In this document: positions 5,836 through 12,478 of the stretch, one piece after another | Layout of the letters: every line of letters starts with the position of its first letter | How positions within the stretch are numbered: the first letter of the stretch is position 1 | Assembly (NCBI GenBank): GCA_945788325.1 | Contig: CALZLL010000023.1 | Span: forward strand, 1 to 12,602 | Direction: 5' to 3' | Length of the DNA: 12,602 nucleotides | From: an uncultured Clostridium sp. | Lineage (GTDB): Bacteria; Bacillota_I; Bacilli_A; RF39; UBA660 | The notes under the pieces: generated by a model | Told to the model about the DNA's origin: nothing | The model's input: the letters and a program-made list of their open reading frames with translations, nothing else | Database searches by the model: none | Position numbers and translations under genes: made by a program

Positions 5836-7101
5836 TTATTTTTTTAATATTTCTAATACTTTTTGAACTTTTATATCATACTTAAGCATTTCAGAACCAC
5901 CAAACGCTTTAATGTATTCATCTTTATCCATGCCGTGTTTTTTAGATTTTTCTAAAGCATCTTTTTCTACTTCATCATCAGTTGCATCTATTTTTTCTTT
6001 TTCTATTATTTCATCTATTGCAAAACGAAGTTTAATTCTCTTTTCAGCTTCTTCATGCATTTGAGATTTTAATGCTTCTTCACTAGAGTTAGTATATTTA
6101 TAGAATTGTTCTAAAGTAATACCTTGCATTTTTAATCTTTCTTCATATTGTTCTAACATTCTATCTAATTCTTCATGAATTAATTCATGTGGTACTTCTA
6201 CTTCCGTTTGTTTAAGTAATGCTTCAAATAATTCATCAACGTATTTATTTTCTGATTCATATTCTTTTTGTTCAGTCATGGTTTCTTTAATAGTTTTTTC
6301 TAAATCTTCTTTAGTCTTAACATCTTCTAAACCTAAATCTAAGAAAAATTCTTCATTTAACTCAGGAAATACCTTTGTTTTAACCTCGTGAACAGTTACT
6401 TTAAATACTACAGGTTTACCTTTTAATTCTTCTGCATGATAATCCTCTGGAAAACTTACGTTAACATCTTTTTTATCTCCTGCTTTAACACCAATTAAAG
6501 CTTCTTCAAAACCAGGTATAAATGAATGACTACCTAATTCTAATGCATAATTTTCAGCTTTACCACCTTCAAAAGCTTTATCTTTATCAAAACCTTCAAA
6601 GTCAATTATAACGGTATCTCCTTCTTCAGCCTTACCTTCTTTAACTTGTAAATCAGCATATTCTTTTCTCATTTTTTCTATTTCAGCATCAACGTCTTTT
6701 TTAGTTACTTTAACAACATCTTTTTTTACGTTTAAACCAGTATATTTTTTTATCTTTACTTCTGGCTTAGTAGTGAATGTAAATACGTAAACAACTCCTT
6801 CTTCATCAGCTTTTTCAATAGCAACAGTTGGTTGAAGTATTGGTTCTCCTTTAAACTTTTCAAGAGCTTTAGAATAAGCTTCTTGCATGCTATTATCCAC
6901 TGCTTCCATAACCAAAGAAGCTTTACCATATTTTTGTTCATATATATTTCTTGGTGCTTTACCAGGTCTAAAACCATCAATCTTTACGGTTTTAATCACT
7001 TTCTTAAACGCATCATCAATTTTTTTAGACCATTCATCACCATTTATTTCAATTTTAACTTCATGAATGTTTTTAGCTTTCTTTTCTTTTTTTTCTGCCA
7101 T
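5836..7101 (-). CDS. tig: Trigger factor, ribosome-bound chaperone
   Basis: A 421-residue protein of normal family length that binds at the ribosome exit tunnel and shields nascent chains. Domain order is intact: a ribosome-binding N-terminal domain with the signature GFRPGKAP at residues 43-50; an FKBP-type peptidyl-prolyl isomerase domain at about 157-245 (EEGDTVIIDFEGF, then SFIPGFEEALIGVKAGD); and a helical C-terminal substrate cradle rich in Glu and Lys to the end. The N-terminus carries a short Lys/Glu-rich lead (MAEKKEKKAKN) before the first strand, longer than in many homologues. The ATG at 7101 has an AAGGAGG site. The gene is monocistronic, with its own promoter (7131-7159) and a terminator at 5804-5826. 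Position between greA and lon is discussed under synteny. Confidence 0.98.
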   Translation of the reverse strand: MAEKKEKKAKNIHEVKIEINGDEWSKKIDDAFKKVIKTVKIDGFRPGKAPRNIYEQKYGKASLVMEAVDNSMQEAYSKALEKFKGEPILQPTVAIEKADEEGVVYVFTFTTKPEVKIKKYTGLNVKKDVVKVTKKDVDAEIEKMRKEYADLQVKEGKAEEGDTVIIDFEGFDKDKAFEGGKAENYALELGSHSFIPGFEEALIGVKAGDKKDVNVSFPEDYHAEELKGKPVVFKVTVHEVKTKVFPELNEEFFLDLGLEDVKTKEDLEKTIKETMTEQKEYESENKYVDELFEALLKQTEVEVPHELIHEELDRMLEQYEERLKMQGITLEQFYKYTNSSEEALKSQMHEEAEKRIKLRFAIDEIIEKEKIDATDDEVEKDALEKSKKHGMDKDEYIKAFGGSEMLKYDIKVQKVLEILKK

Positions 7102-7130
7102 AAATTTAATTCCTCCTTAAAACAATTAGT

Positions 7131-7159
7131 ATTATAACGTATTTATATTTCTTTTACAA
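7131..7159 (-). promoter_or_regulatory. Sigma-A-type promoter of tig
   Basis: TTGTAA (7154-7159), a 17-base spacer and a perfect TATAAT (7131-7136), about 30 bases before the tig start codon. Confidence 0.85.
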
Positions 7160-7180
7160 GCAAAAAGCAAAAGTTATGTA

Positions 7181-7207
7181 AAATTTAAAAAGATAGCTTA
7201 GGCTACC
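7181..7207 (-). terminator. Terminator of greA, with the stop codon in its loop
   Basis: GGTAGC/GCTATC (one G-U pair) around a four-base loop CTAA, followed by TTTTTAAATTT. The greA TAA (7198-7200) lies in the loop, and the 5' arm encodes the last residues of GreA. Confidence 0.75.
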
Positions 7208-7662
7208 TTTACTATTTCTACATCAAAACTTCCGTTTGGGGATTCAACTGATACTTTATCTCCAACCTTTTTACCCATAACAGCTACTGCAATAGGAGAT
7301 TCATTGGATATCTTATTTGAAAAAGGATCTGCTTCGTTCGTACCAACGATAGTATATTCTTCTTCATCATCGTCATCATCATATTTTATAGTTACAACAG
7401 AACCAACTTTAACTGAACCATCATTATTATTTTCAATAATGGTTGCGTGTTCTAAAGTATATTCAATTTCTTTTATTCTAGCTTCTAATCTACCTTGACG
7501 TTCTCTAGCTGCAGAATATTCAGCATTTTCTGATAAATCTCCTAATGCCCTAGCTTCTTTAATAGCAGTTATTACTTCTGGACGTTCTACTTTCTTTAAA
7601 CTTTCTAGTTCTTCTTCAAGTTTTAAAAAACCTTCACTAGTTAGATATATTTCTTTATTCAT
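7198..7662 (-). CDS. greA: Transcription elongation factor GreA
   Basis: A 154-residue RNA polymerase secondary-channel factor that stimulates cleavage of backtracked RNA. The N-terminal coiled coil (about 12-75) carries the tip motif GDLSENAEY at 41-49, whose Asp42 and Glu45 are the acidic residues that help place the catalytic metal. The C-terminal FKBP-like domain runs from about 80 to 154. An unusual run of eight acids (DDDDDEEE, 95-102) lies in the first strands of that domain. A GTG at 7671 is in frame, but it is part of the GAGGTG Shine-Dalgarno that serves the ATG at 7662, so the shorter start is chosen. It lies downstream of trhP2, as in B. subtilis, where udk sits between them. It has its own promoter and a terminator over its stop. 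Confidence 0.97.
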   Translation of the reverse strand: MNKEIYLTSEGFLKLEEELESLKKVERPEVITAIKEARALGDLSENAEYSAARERQGRLEARIKEIEYTLEHATIIENNNDGSVKVGSVVTIKYDDDDDEEEYTIVGTNEADPFSNKISNESPIAVAVMGKKVGDKVSVESPNGSFDVEIVKVA

Positions 7663-7694
7663 ATTATTCACCTCGATAATTAAGCATGGGTATC

Positions 7695-7723
7695 ATGTTA
7701 CTACATTTTTAAAGTTTTGTCAA
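7695..7723 (-). promoter_or_regulatory. Promoter of greA overlapping the trhP2 stop
   Basis: A perfect TTGACA (7718-7723), a 17-base spacer and TAACAT (7695-7700). The TGA stop of trhP2 (7720-7722) is part of the -35 hexamer. There is no terminator between the genes, so greA may also be read from the tRNA-modification transcript. Confidence 0.7.
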
Positions 7724-8931
7724 TCTAAAAAGTTGACACGCATTAAATCATTTTCATTTACTTTTTTATCACAATTTATTTTTACAATTTGTCTTGGATG
7801 TCTTGCAGCATCTATTTGATTTTCATCTTCATCTATTAAATATTCAATAACAAATGAATAATCTTCTTTATTTGGACCAAAAATTGTTACTTTATCTCCT
7901 GGTTTAAAAAAGTTTCTTTGTTCTATGGTAGCTAATTTTGCATCTTCATCATAGTCTAATACTATTCCTAAAAAATCCTGATTAGAATCTTCTTGTCTAC
8001 TTCCATAATATTGTTCTTGTTCGCTAGGTTTCTTATTAAAAAATTGTGGTGCAACTTCTCTATTAGCACACCTATTTAAGATATGCCTTGCTCTATTAAT
8101 ATATTCATCATCGACTTTTTTATTACTATACATATCTATCATTTTACGATAAACTGAAACGATGGTTGCAATATAATAAATAGATCTCATTCTACCCTCT
8201 AACTTAAAAGAACTAACGTTTATATCCATCATGTCTTTTATATAATCAAAAAGGGATAAATCTTTTGATGCCATTGAAAAGTTATCTTCTTTCGATATTT
8301 TATTTTTATTCTGGTCATATAAATTAAAGTTAAATCTACATACTTGACAGCATCCACCACGATTAGCATCACGATTTGTGAAGTAATTAGATAATACGCA
8401 TCTACCAGATACATTACTGCACATCGCTCCATGTATAAAGCATTCAACTTCACAACCTACTTCGTCTATTATGTTTTTTATATCGCTTTTAGAACACTCT
8501 CTTGCTAAAACAATTCTTGATACACCTTGATTTACATAATATCTAGCAGCATCTTTATTTAAAATAGATGCTTGTGTACTTAAATGAAGTTCAAGTTTTA
8601 AATTATTTTTTTTAACGATGTCAATTATTAATGGATCACTAAAAATAACTGCATCTACTCCAATTTTATCTAGATTTTTTAAATAAGATTCAAGATTATT
8701 TACATCTTCGTTATGAAACACAATGTTAACTGTTACGTAAACTTTTGCATTATTAGCATGCGCAAAATTTACGCCTTCTTTAATTTCACTTAACGTAAAG
8801 TTTTTTGCATTTGCTCGTAAACTATAATTTACACCACCTAAATATACAGCATCCGCTCCATATAAAATAGCCCACTTTAATTTTTCTAAGGAACCTGCCG
8901 GTGCTAATAACTCAGTTTTTTTATCTTTCAT
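7720..8931 (-). CDS. trhP2: U32-family tRNA hydroxylation protein TrhP2 (YrrO-like)
   Basis: A 403-residue member of the peptidase-U32 family, probably not a protease. The core barrel begins ELLAPAGSLEKLKWAILYGADAVYLGG. The family signature spans 167-199: HGAMC, SGRC and RDANRGGCCQVCR, giving the four conserved cysteines 171, 178, 194 and 198 that in related UbiU/UbiV proteins hold a [4Fe-4S] cluster. A C-terminal beta domain (about 318-403) includes PGDKVTIFGP. In B. subtilis YrrO acts with YrrN to hydroxylate uridine 34 of several tRNAs, using prephenate. The immediate neighbours trhP1 (11-base overlap) and trmR make this assignment much stronger than family membership alone. Cys195 is an extra cysteine next to the cluster ligands. 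Its TGA stop shows that TGA is not read as Trp here. Confidence 0.92.
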   Translation of the reverse strand: MKDKKTELLAPAGSLEKLKWAILYGADAVYLGGVNYSLRANAKNFTLSEIKEGVNFAHANNAKVYVTVNIVFHNEDVNNLESYLKNLDKIGVDAVIFSDPLIIDIVKKNNLKLELHLSTQASILNKDAARYYVNQGVSRIVLARECSKSDIKNIIDEVGCEVECFIHGAMCSNVSGRCVLSNYFTNRDANRGGCCQVCRFNFNLYDQNKNKISKEDNFSMASKDLSLFDYIKDMMDINVSSFKLEGRMRSIYYIATIVSVYRKMIDMYSNKKVDDEYINRARHILNRCANREVAPQFFNKKPSEQEQYYGSRQEDSNQDFLGIVLDYDEDAKLATIEQRNFFKPGDKVTIFGPNKEDYSFVIEYLIDEDENQIDAARHPRQIVKINCDKKVNENDLMRVNFLD

Positions 8932-9742
8932 CTTTTTTCACCCTATATATCGTTTCTTTATTTATAAATCCATTTGAAGCATCATATATTTTATTAAAAT
9001 ATTCTTTTTTATCATAATCATGCTCGGTAAATGCTTTTAAAACATCTTTTATATCATCTATCATAAAACCATCTACTATTTCATAATCTACGTTTAAATT
9101 ATTACCTAAAAGATTAAGCACTTTATCACCTAATATATGAGTTCCAAAGTCATCTTCTATTACTTGGTAATAATTACTACTATTTTTTTCGGATATTTTA
9201 TAAAAACTAGATTTATCTTTAATTTTAAAATGTTTTAAATAATTACTAACAAAATAACGATTAGAAGTAGATAAATGTGGATATCCAAATACTTGCTTAA
9301 AAGTTAAAATATCAGTATTTTTAGTTATTTCTTCTATTTCTTTTTTAGTTATATCATTAGTTAAAATAACACCATTAACACCATTATTAGCATAATGATT
9401 AATTGTATAATAACTATTATTAAGATGCATTTGATCAAGTATAATATTAGTTTTAAGATTATATGTTAAAGCTGCTATATCACCAACTATAATACCATCT
9501 AATCCAATATCATCAATTAATTTAAGATACTTTTTATATTCCTCTATTTTGTCATTAAAAATAATCTTATTAAAAGATACATATATTTTTTTATTTAAAA
9601 CATTATCACGTATTTTTTTTATATCTTCAATACTAAATGTTTTATTAAATAGATATGAAAACTTATCAATACCCAAAATATACCCATCAGCTGGGTATGT
9701 TAATTCTTCTTCTTTATTTATTTTTAATAAAATTTTACTCAT
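8921..9742 (-). CDS. trhP1: TrhP1 (YrrN-like), cysteine-free U32 partner
   Basis: A 273-residue barrel protein related to the N-terminal half of U32 proteins. It shows YPADGYILGI near the N-terminus, LDGIIVGDIAALTYN in the middle, and FGYPHLSTSNRYFVSNYLKH, a short version of the U32 signature region in which the cluster cysteines are gone; the whole protein has no cysteine. In B. subtilis YrrN is the non-identical partner of YrrO in making 5-hydroxyuridine at tRNA position 34. Here it starts one base after the trmR stop and overlaps trhP2 by 11 bases, so the three are surely co-translated. It is somewhat shorter than the B. subtilis protein (about 309 residues). The gene name rests on context plus this motif. 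Confidence 0.85.
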   Translation of the reverse strand: MSKILLKINKEEELTYPADGYILGIDKFSYLFNKTFSIEDIKKIRDNVLNKKIYVSFNKIIFNDKIEEYKKYLKLIDDIGLDGIIVGDIAALTYNLKTNIILDQMHLNNSYYTINHYANNGVNGVILTNDITKKEIEEITKNTDILTFKQVFGYPHLSTSNRYFVSNYLKHFKIKDKSSFYKISEKNSSNYYQVIEDDFGTHILGDKVLNLLGNNLNVDYEIVDGFMIDDIKDVLKAFTEHDYDKKEYFNKIYDASNGFINKETIYRVKKDER

Positions 9743-9743
9743 T

Positions 9744-10340
9744 TTAATTATTCTTCTTTCTCCTTGAAATAGCTATGCCATCACCAACTTCAAAAAATCT
9801 AGTTTTAAACTCTTCATTATCTTTAAGAAAATTTATATACTTTTCAAGTTTAGTAATAAGCTGTCTTAAATTTCTAGACATTTTAGTTTTATCAGAGTTA
9901 GTCAAACCATGAAAATTTATATTATCAGTTATAATATAACCCTTTTCTTTTAAATTTTTTGAAAATTTATTAAAGAATTTTATGTATTGACTCTTTGCTG
10001 CATCTATGAAAATAAGATCATATTCTTCTGATGTATTAAATTCTAAAGCATCTGCTAAAATTAGTGTTATTTTTGAATCAAGGCCTAATTTCTTAACGTT
10101 TTTTACCGCTTCTATATATCTATCTTTATCCCGCTCAATTGTAGTTACATTAACGTCATCTGATGCAAGTGCCATTTTAATGGCAGAATAACCTATTGCA
10201 CTACCTATTTCTAAAATGTTTTTAATGTTATTTAAACGTACAAATTCTGTCAAAAATTCAATTCCTTCTTTTTCCATAATTGGAATACCTTTTTGATCAG
10301 CATACTTTTCTATCTTTCTAATTAGATAATCTTGATCCAT
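9744..10340 (-). CDS. trmR: tRNA 5-hydroxyuridine methyltransferase TrmR (YrrM-like)
   Basis: A 198-residue class I SAM-dependent O-methyltransferase of the catechol-OMT-like family. The SAM-binding motif is NILEIGSAIGYSAIKMA (from residue 41). An acidic residue ends strand 2 (TTIERD, near 66-71). FIDAAKSQY begins at 111, and TDNINFHG (138-145) supplies Asp113, Asp139 and Asn140 as the likely divalent-metal ligands. In B. subtilis TrmR methylates 5-hydroxyuridine 34 to 5-methoxyuridine in tRNAs, the step after TrhP1/TrhP2, whose genes follow directly. The ATG at 10340 has an AGGTGG site. It is the first gene of this unit, with a promoter partly inside the terminator of the DUF1292 gene. Family membership alone would leave the substrate open; the neighbours decide it. 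Confidence 0.9.
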   Translation of the reverse strand: MDQDYLIRKIEKYADQKGIPIMEKEGIEFLTEFVRLNNIKNILEIGSAIGYSAIKMALASDDVNVTTIERDKDRYIEAVKNVKKLGLDSKITLILADALEFNTSEEYDLIFIDAAKSQYIKFFNKFSKNLKEKGYIITDNINFHGLTNSDKTKMSRNLRQLITKLEKYINFLKDNEEFKTRFFEVGDGIAISRRKKNN

Positions 10341-10366
10341 AATACCACCACCTAAATCTAATATTC

Positions 10367-10395
10367 ATTATAATAAAAAAAGTGATAAAAATCAA
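10367..10395 (-). promoter_or_regulatory. Promoter of trmR-trhP1-trhP2, -35 inside the upstream terminator
   Basis: TTGATT (10390-10395), a 17-base spacer and a perfect TATAAT (10367-10372). The spacer contains the 3' arm and T run of the terminator that ends the ireB unit. Confidence 0.8.
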
Positions 10396-10419
10396 TTTAA
10401 TATCAACTTTTTATCACTT
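10374..10419 (-). terminator. Terminator of the ireB-ruvX-DUF1292 unit
   Basis: AAGTGATAAAAA/TTTTTATCACTT, a 12-base perfect stem with a 16-base loop, then a T run. It begins 11 bases after the DUF1292 stop. Confidence 0.9.
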
Positions 10420-10429
10420 ATAATTATAA

Positions 10430-10729
10430 CTATTCTTCAGTAGATTGCTCTTCCGGATTTGATAGTGAAGAAAGAATACCTTCAATTAATTTCCATTCTT
10501 CATCAGTTTCAATTGGAAGAAGTACTGGATTTTCTTCTTCTGGATTAAAGATTGATGCATACACTTTAGTGTTTCCTTCTTCATCAGTTGTATTATCAGT
10601 ATACGCCATGTAATTTTTCTTTGTTTTTTCATCTTCGTATGTAAAAAGAATTTCGCATTTTACTTCTTCACCATTATCTTTTACAATTGTAAAAGTATTA
10701 TCTTGTTTTACTTCGTTTTTGTTATCCAT
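10430..10729 (-). CDS. yrzB: DUF1292 family protein (YrzB-like)
   Basis: A 99-residue acidic protein of the UPF0473/DUF1292 family, whose function is unknown. The family core is visible: FTIVKDNGEEVKCEILFTYE, then YMAYTDNTTDEEGN, VYASIFNPEEENPVLLPIET and DEEWKLIEGIL, ending in an acid tail. It is small, with no membrane segment or catalytic motif. It overlaps ruvX by 8 bases and is the last gene of the ireB-ruvX unit. ireB-ruvX-DUF1292 is one of the most conserved small clusters in low-GC Gram-positives, so the context confirms the call. In B. subtilis mltG (yrrL) follows; here a terminator follows instead. Confidence 0.93.
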   Translation of the reverse strand: MDNKNEVKQDNTFTIVKDNGEEVKCEILFTYEDEKTKKNYMAYTDNTTDEEGNTKVYASIFNPEEENPVLLPIETDEEWKLIEGILSSLSNPEEQSTEE

Positions 10730-11153
10730 TTTCTATTCCCTTTCTTATATCTAAATAATTTTGTAATATTATAGTAGCTGCCACCTCATCAACCTTCTTT
10801 TTTCTTTTTTTTCTAGAAACATCAGCGCTTATAAGCAAGTTGTTAGCGCTTACCGAAGAAAGTCTTTCATCTTGTTCAACTACATCTATATCAAAATTAT
10901 TATTTAGTATTTTTATAAACGCTCTAGTACGGAGTACAGCGTCTCCTAGCGTATTATTCATATTTTTTGGAAGACCTATAACTATCAAACCAGCATTATA
11001 ATAATTAATAATTTCTTTTAAATCATCAATTATCATTTCTGGTTTATTTTCTTCAAACCTAAGCGTAGTAAGACCAGTTGATATAGTTTCAGTATTATCG
11101 CTTACTGCAACACCAAGTGTTTTAGTACCTAAATCTAATCCTATTATTCTCAT
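10722..11153 (-). CDS. ruvX: RuvX/YqgF family RNase H-fold nuclease
   Basis: A 143-residue protein of the YqgF/RuvX family, implicated in processing of pre-16S rRNA 5' ends and, by fold, in Holliday-junction resolution. The RNase H-fold acidic residues are intact: Asp7 in GLDLGTK, Glu96 in DERLS and Asp122 in VDEVAA. The family motif VIGLPKNMNNTLG is at 58-70. A highly basic segment, SRKKRKKK (113-120), precedes the last motif. The ATG shares one base with the ireB stop (TAATG), so translation is coupled. Length is normal. Confidence 0.95.
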   Translation of the reverse strand: MRIIGLDLGTKTLGVAVSDNTETISTGLTTLRFEENKPEMIIDDLKEIINYYNAGLIVIGLPKNMNNTLGDAVLRTRAFIKILNNNFDIDVVEQDERLSSVSANNLLISADVSRKKRKKKVDEVAATIILQNYLDIRKGIENG

Positions 11154-11395
11154 TAATTTAAGTATTCCTTTATTAATATTTCAAGAATTTTACTTCTATC
11201 AATTTTAAGTATCTTATTTCTAGCTTCTTTGTGATTTGAAATATATCCAGGATCACCACTCATTAAGTAACCAACTAACTGATTAACAGGATTATATCCC
11301 CTTTCTTTTAGTGCTTCACATACTTCTTTAATCGTTTCTTTAACGAGAGCTTCATTAATATTTTCAATATTAAATAAATAAGTTGTAGATGACAT
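11153..11395 (-). CDS. ireB: IreB-family regulatory phosphoprotein (UPF0297)
   Basis: An 80-residue member of the IreB/YrzL family. In Enterococcus, IreB is a substrate of the PASTA-domain kinase IreK and affects intrinsic cephalosporin resistance. The protein opens MSSTTYLFNI, where the N-terminal threonines are the kind of site phosphorylated in IreB. It continues with KEVCEALKERGYNPVNQLVGYLMSGDPGYISNHKEAR split over two lines of the family pattern: the GYNP and GYLxSGDPxYI motifs are unmistakable. The ATG at 11395 is used because it has a GATAGGAGTG site; an in-frame ATG at 11437 would place 14 unrelated residues ahead of the conserved N-terminus. First gene of the unit ireB-ruvX-DUF1292. 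In B. subtilis alaS lies upstream; here an amidoligase gene does. Confidence 0.95.
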   Translation of the reverse strand: MSSTTYLFNIENINEALVKETIKEVCEALKERGYNPVNQLVGYLMSGDPGYISNHKEARNKILKIDRSKILEILIKEYLN

Positions 11396-11406
11396 AATAT
11401 CACTCC

Positions 11407-11441
11407 TATCATTAATATGATATTTATATTTTATCATTAAT
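11407..11441 (-). repeat. Short direct repeat in the ireB leader
   Basis: The 10-mer ATTAATGATA occurs at 11432-11441 and 11407-11416, 25 bases apart. The first copy touches the -10 box and the second ends beside the Shine-Dalgarno. It could be an operator or chance in AT-rich DNA. Confidence 0.3.
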
Positions 11442-11456
11442 TAAAAGAAATAGCAA
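11428..11456 (-). promoter_or_regulatory. Promoter of ireB, -35 inside the amidoligase terminator
   Basis: TTGCTA (11451-11456), a 17-base spacer and TAAAAT (11428-11433). The TTGC of the -35 is the end of the upstream terminator stem. Confidence 0.65.
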
Positions 11457-11470
11457 TAGAATGCTATTGC
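11443..11470 (-). terminator. Terminator of the amidoligase gene, overlapping its stop codon
   Basis: GCAATAG/CTATTGC around the loop CATT, followed by TATTTCTTTT. The TAG stop (11464-11466) is the last three bases of the 5' arm. The T run is imperfect. Confidence 0.7.
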
Positions 11471-12426
11471 CAAAACTTAGAAGATCTTCCTTTTTGTAGA
11501 TTAAAAAAATCTTTATAATATTGTCTTAAAAAACATTTTTTATCTAAATCATCAACAAAAACGAGATCACACAAATCTTTTTCATTCGCTATAGATTTAT
11601 TCATATATAGATAATCCATTTTGTCTATATCAAAATTATCAGATGCACACGAAATCAACATTTTTGTAAAGAAGTTTACGTTATTTTGCCATATAATTTC
11701 ATTCAAAGTACCATTTGGACTTCTAAATTCAATTGTCTTGGATTTGTCATATAATTGCGGATTACTCACCTTTTTCAATATATTCAATGGTATATTATCT
11801 ATACATGATGTGGTAAAATTAACGCAATTAATTTTATTATTTATAAGATATGAAAGATCAATTTCTTTAAAACAATCATAATCATTTAGAATTTTTATAC
11901 AAATATTATTTATTTTAGACGCCTTTTTTATTCCATTATCTCTTAAATTATAATATTCTCCATTAGTAAATCTAAAAATATAGTCTTCAAATATACTCCA
12001 TAATTTTAAAAAATTAAGCCAACCAGTTGGATTATTATCAAATATATTTCTTCCAACATGAATATGTGCTCCACAACTAACAGAATCATATAATTTTGTT
12101 TCTCCATCAATGTTACCATCATTATTCTTTATAAAATTCAAAATATTGTATAGTTCATGCCAAGTATTCTCACAATCAGTTAAAACCGGACTAACTAACT
12201 CTATATGATTATTTATCTCACCTTCAATATCATAAGAAAAATTATATTCCTTTTCTCTTAGAAAAAAAATTGCGGCATTATTTTCATCAATGAAGTTAGA
12301 AATATAAATGTCATTATAATTAGGTATTTTAAATTCAATTTCAATTCCAAAATATATATTATCAGGCAATCCTAAATTATGCCTATATGGTATTAAAAAA
12401 TCTTTTAAATTAGATAAACTATCCAT
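11464..12426 (-). CDS. Amidoligase-family protein (glutamate-cysteine-ligase-like fold), substrate unknown
   Basis: A 320-residue protein with the motifs of the bacterial/phage amidoligase family (Amidoligase_2, the ATP-dependent COOH-NH2 ligases related to glutamate-cysteine ligase and glutamine synthetase). In order: FGIEIEF (26-32), with the metal-binding acids; HIELVSPVL (74-82); CGAHIHVG (118-125); and TIEFRSPNGT (231-240), with the Arg expected to contact the nucleotide or phosphate. The C-terminal 80 residues are unassigned. All the motif residues seem intact, so it is probably an active ligase joining an amine to a carboxylate, but no substrate can be read from sequence. It is monocistronic, with an extended -10 promoter and its own terminator; no GGCT, ATP-grasp or acetyltransferase partner is next to it. 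It lies where alaS stands in B. subtilis and looks like an accessory insertion. Asn- and Ile-rich composition is typical of the window. Confidence 0.8.
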   Translation of the reverse strand: MDSLSNLKDFLIPYRHNLGLPDNIYFGIEIEFKIPNYNDIYISNFIDENNAAIFFLREKEYNFSYDIEGEINNHIELVSPVLTDCENTWHELYNILNFIKNNDGNIDGETKLYDSVSCGAHIHVGRNIFDNNPTGWLNFLKLWSIFEDYIFRFTNGEYYNLRDNGIKKASKINNICIKILNDYDCFKEIDLSYLINNKINCVNFTTSCIDNIPLNILKKVSNPQLYDKSKTIEFRSPNGTLNEIIWQNNVNFFTKMLISCASDNFDIDKMDYLYMNKSIANEKDLCDLVFVDDLDKKCFLRQYYKDFFNLQKGRSSKFWQ

Positions 12427-12449
12427 AAAATCACTTCTTTTTTGGTAGT

Positions 12450-12478
12450 ATTATATCATAATAATTAATTATATACCA
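12450..12478 (-). promoter_or_regulatory. Extended -10 promoter of the amidoligase gene
   Basis: TGATATAAT gives a perfect -10 (12450-12455) with an upstream TG. The -35 (TGGTAT, 12473-12478) is weak and overlaps the last codons of the upstream gene. Confidence 0.7.

Noticed and set aside
6756..6980. Second minus-strand frame within trigger factor
   Set aside because: Lies wholly inside the intact tig reading frame; no start signal and low-complexity composition.
7663..7671. GTG start for greA giving MNNMNKEI
   Set aside because: The GTG is part of the GAGGTG ribosome binding site serving the ATG at 7660-7662.
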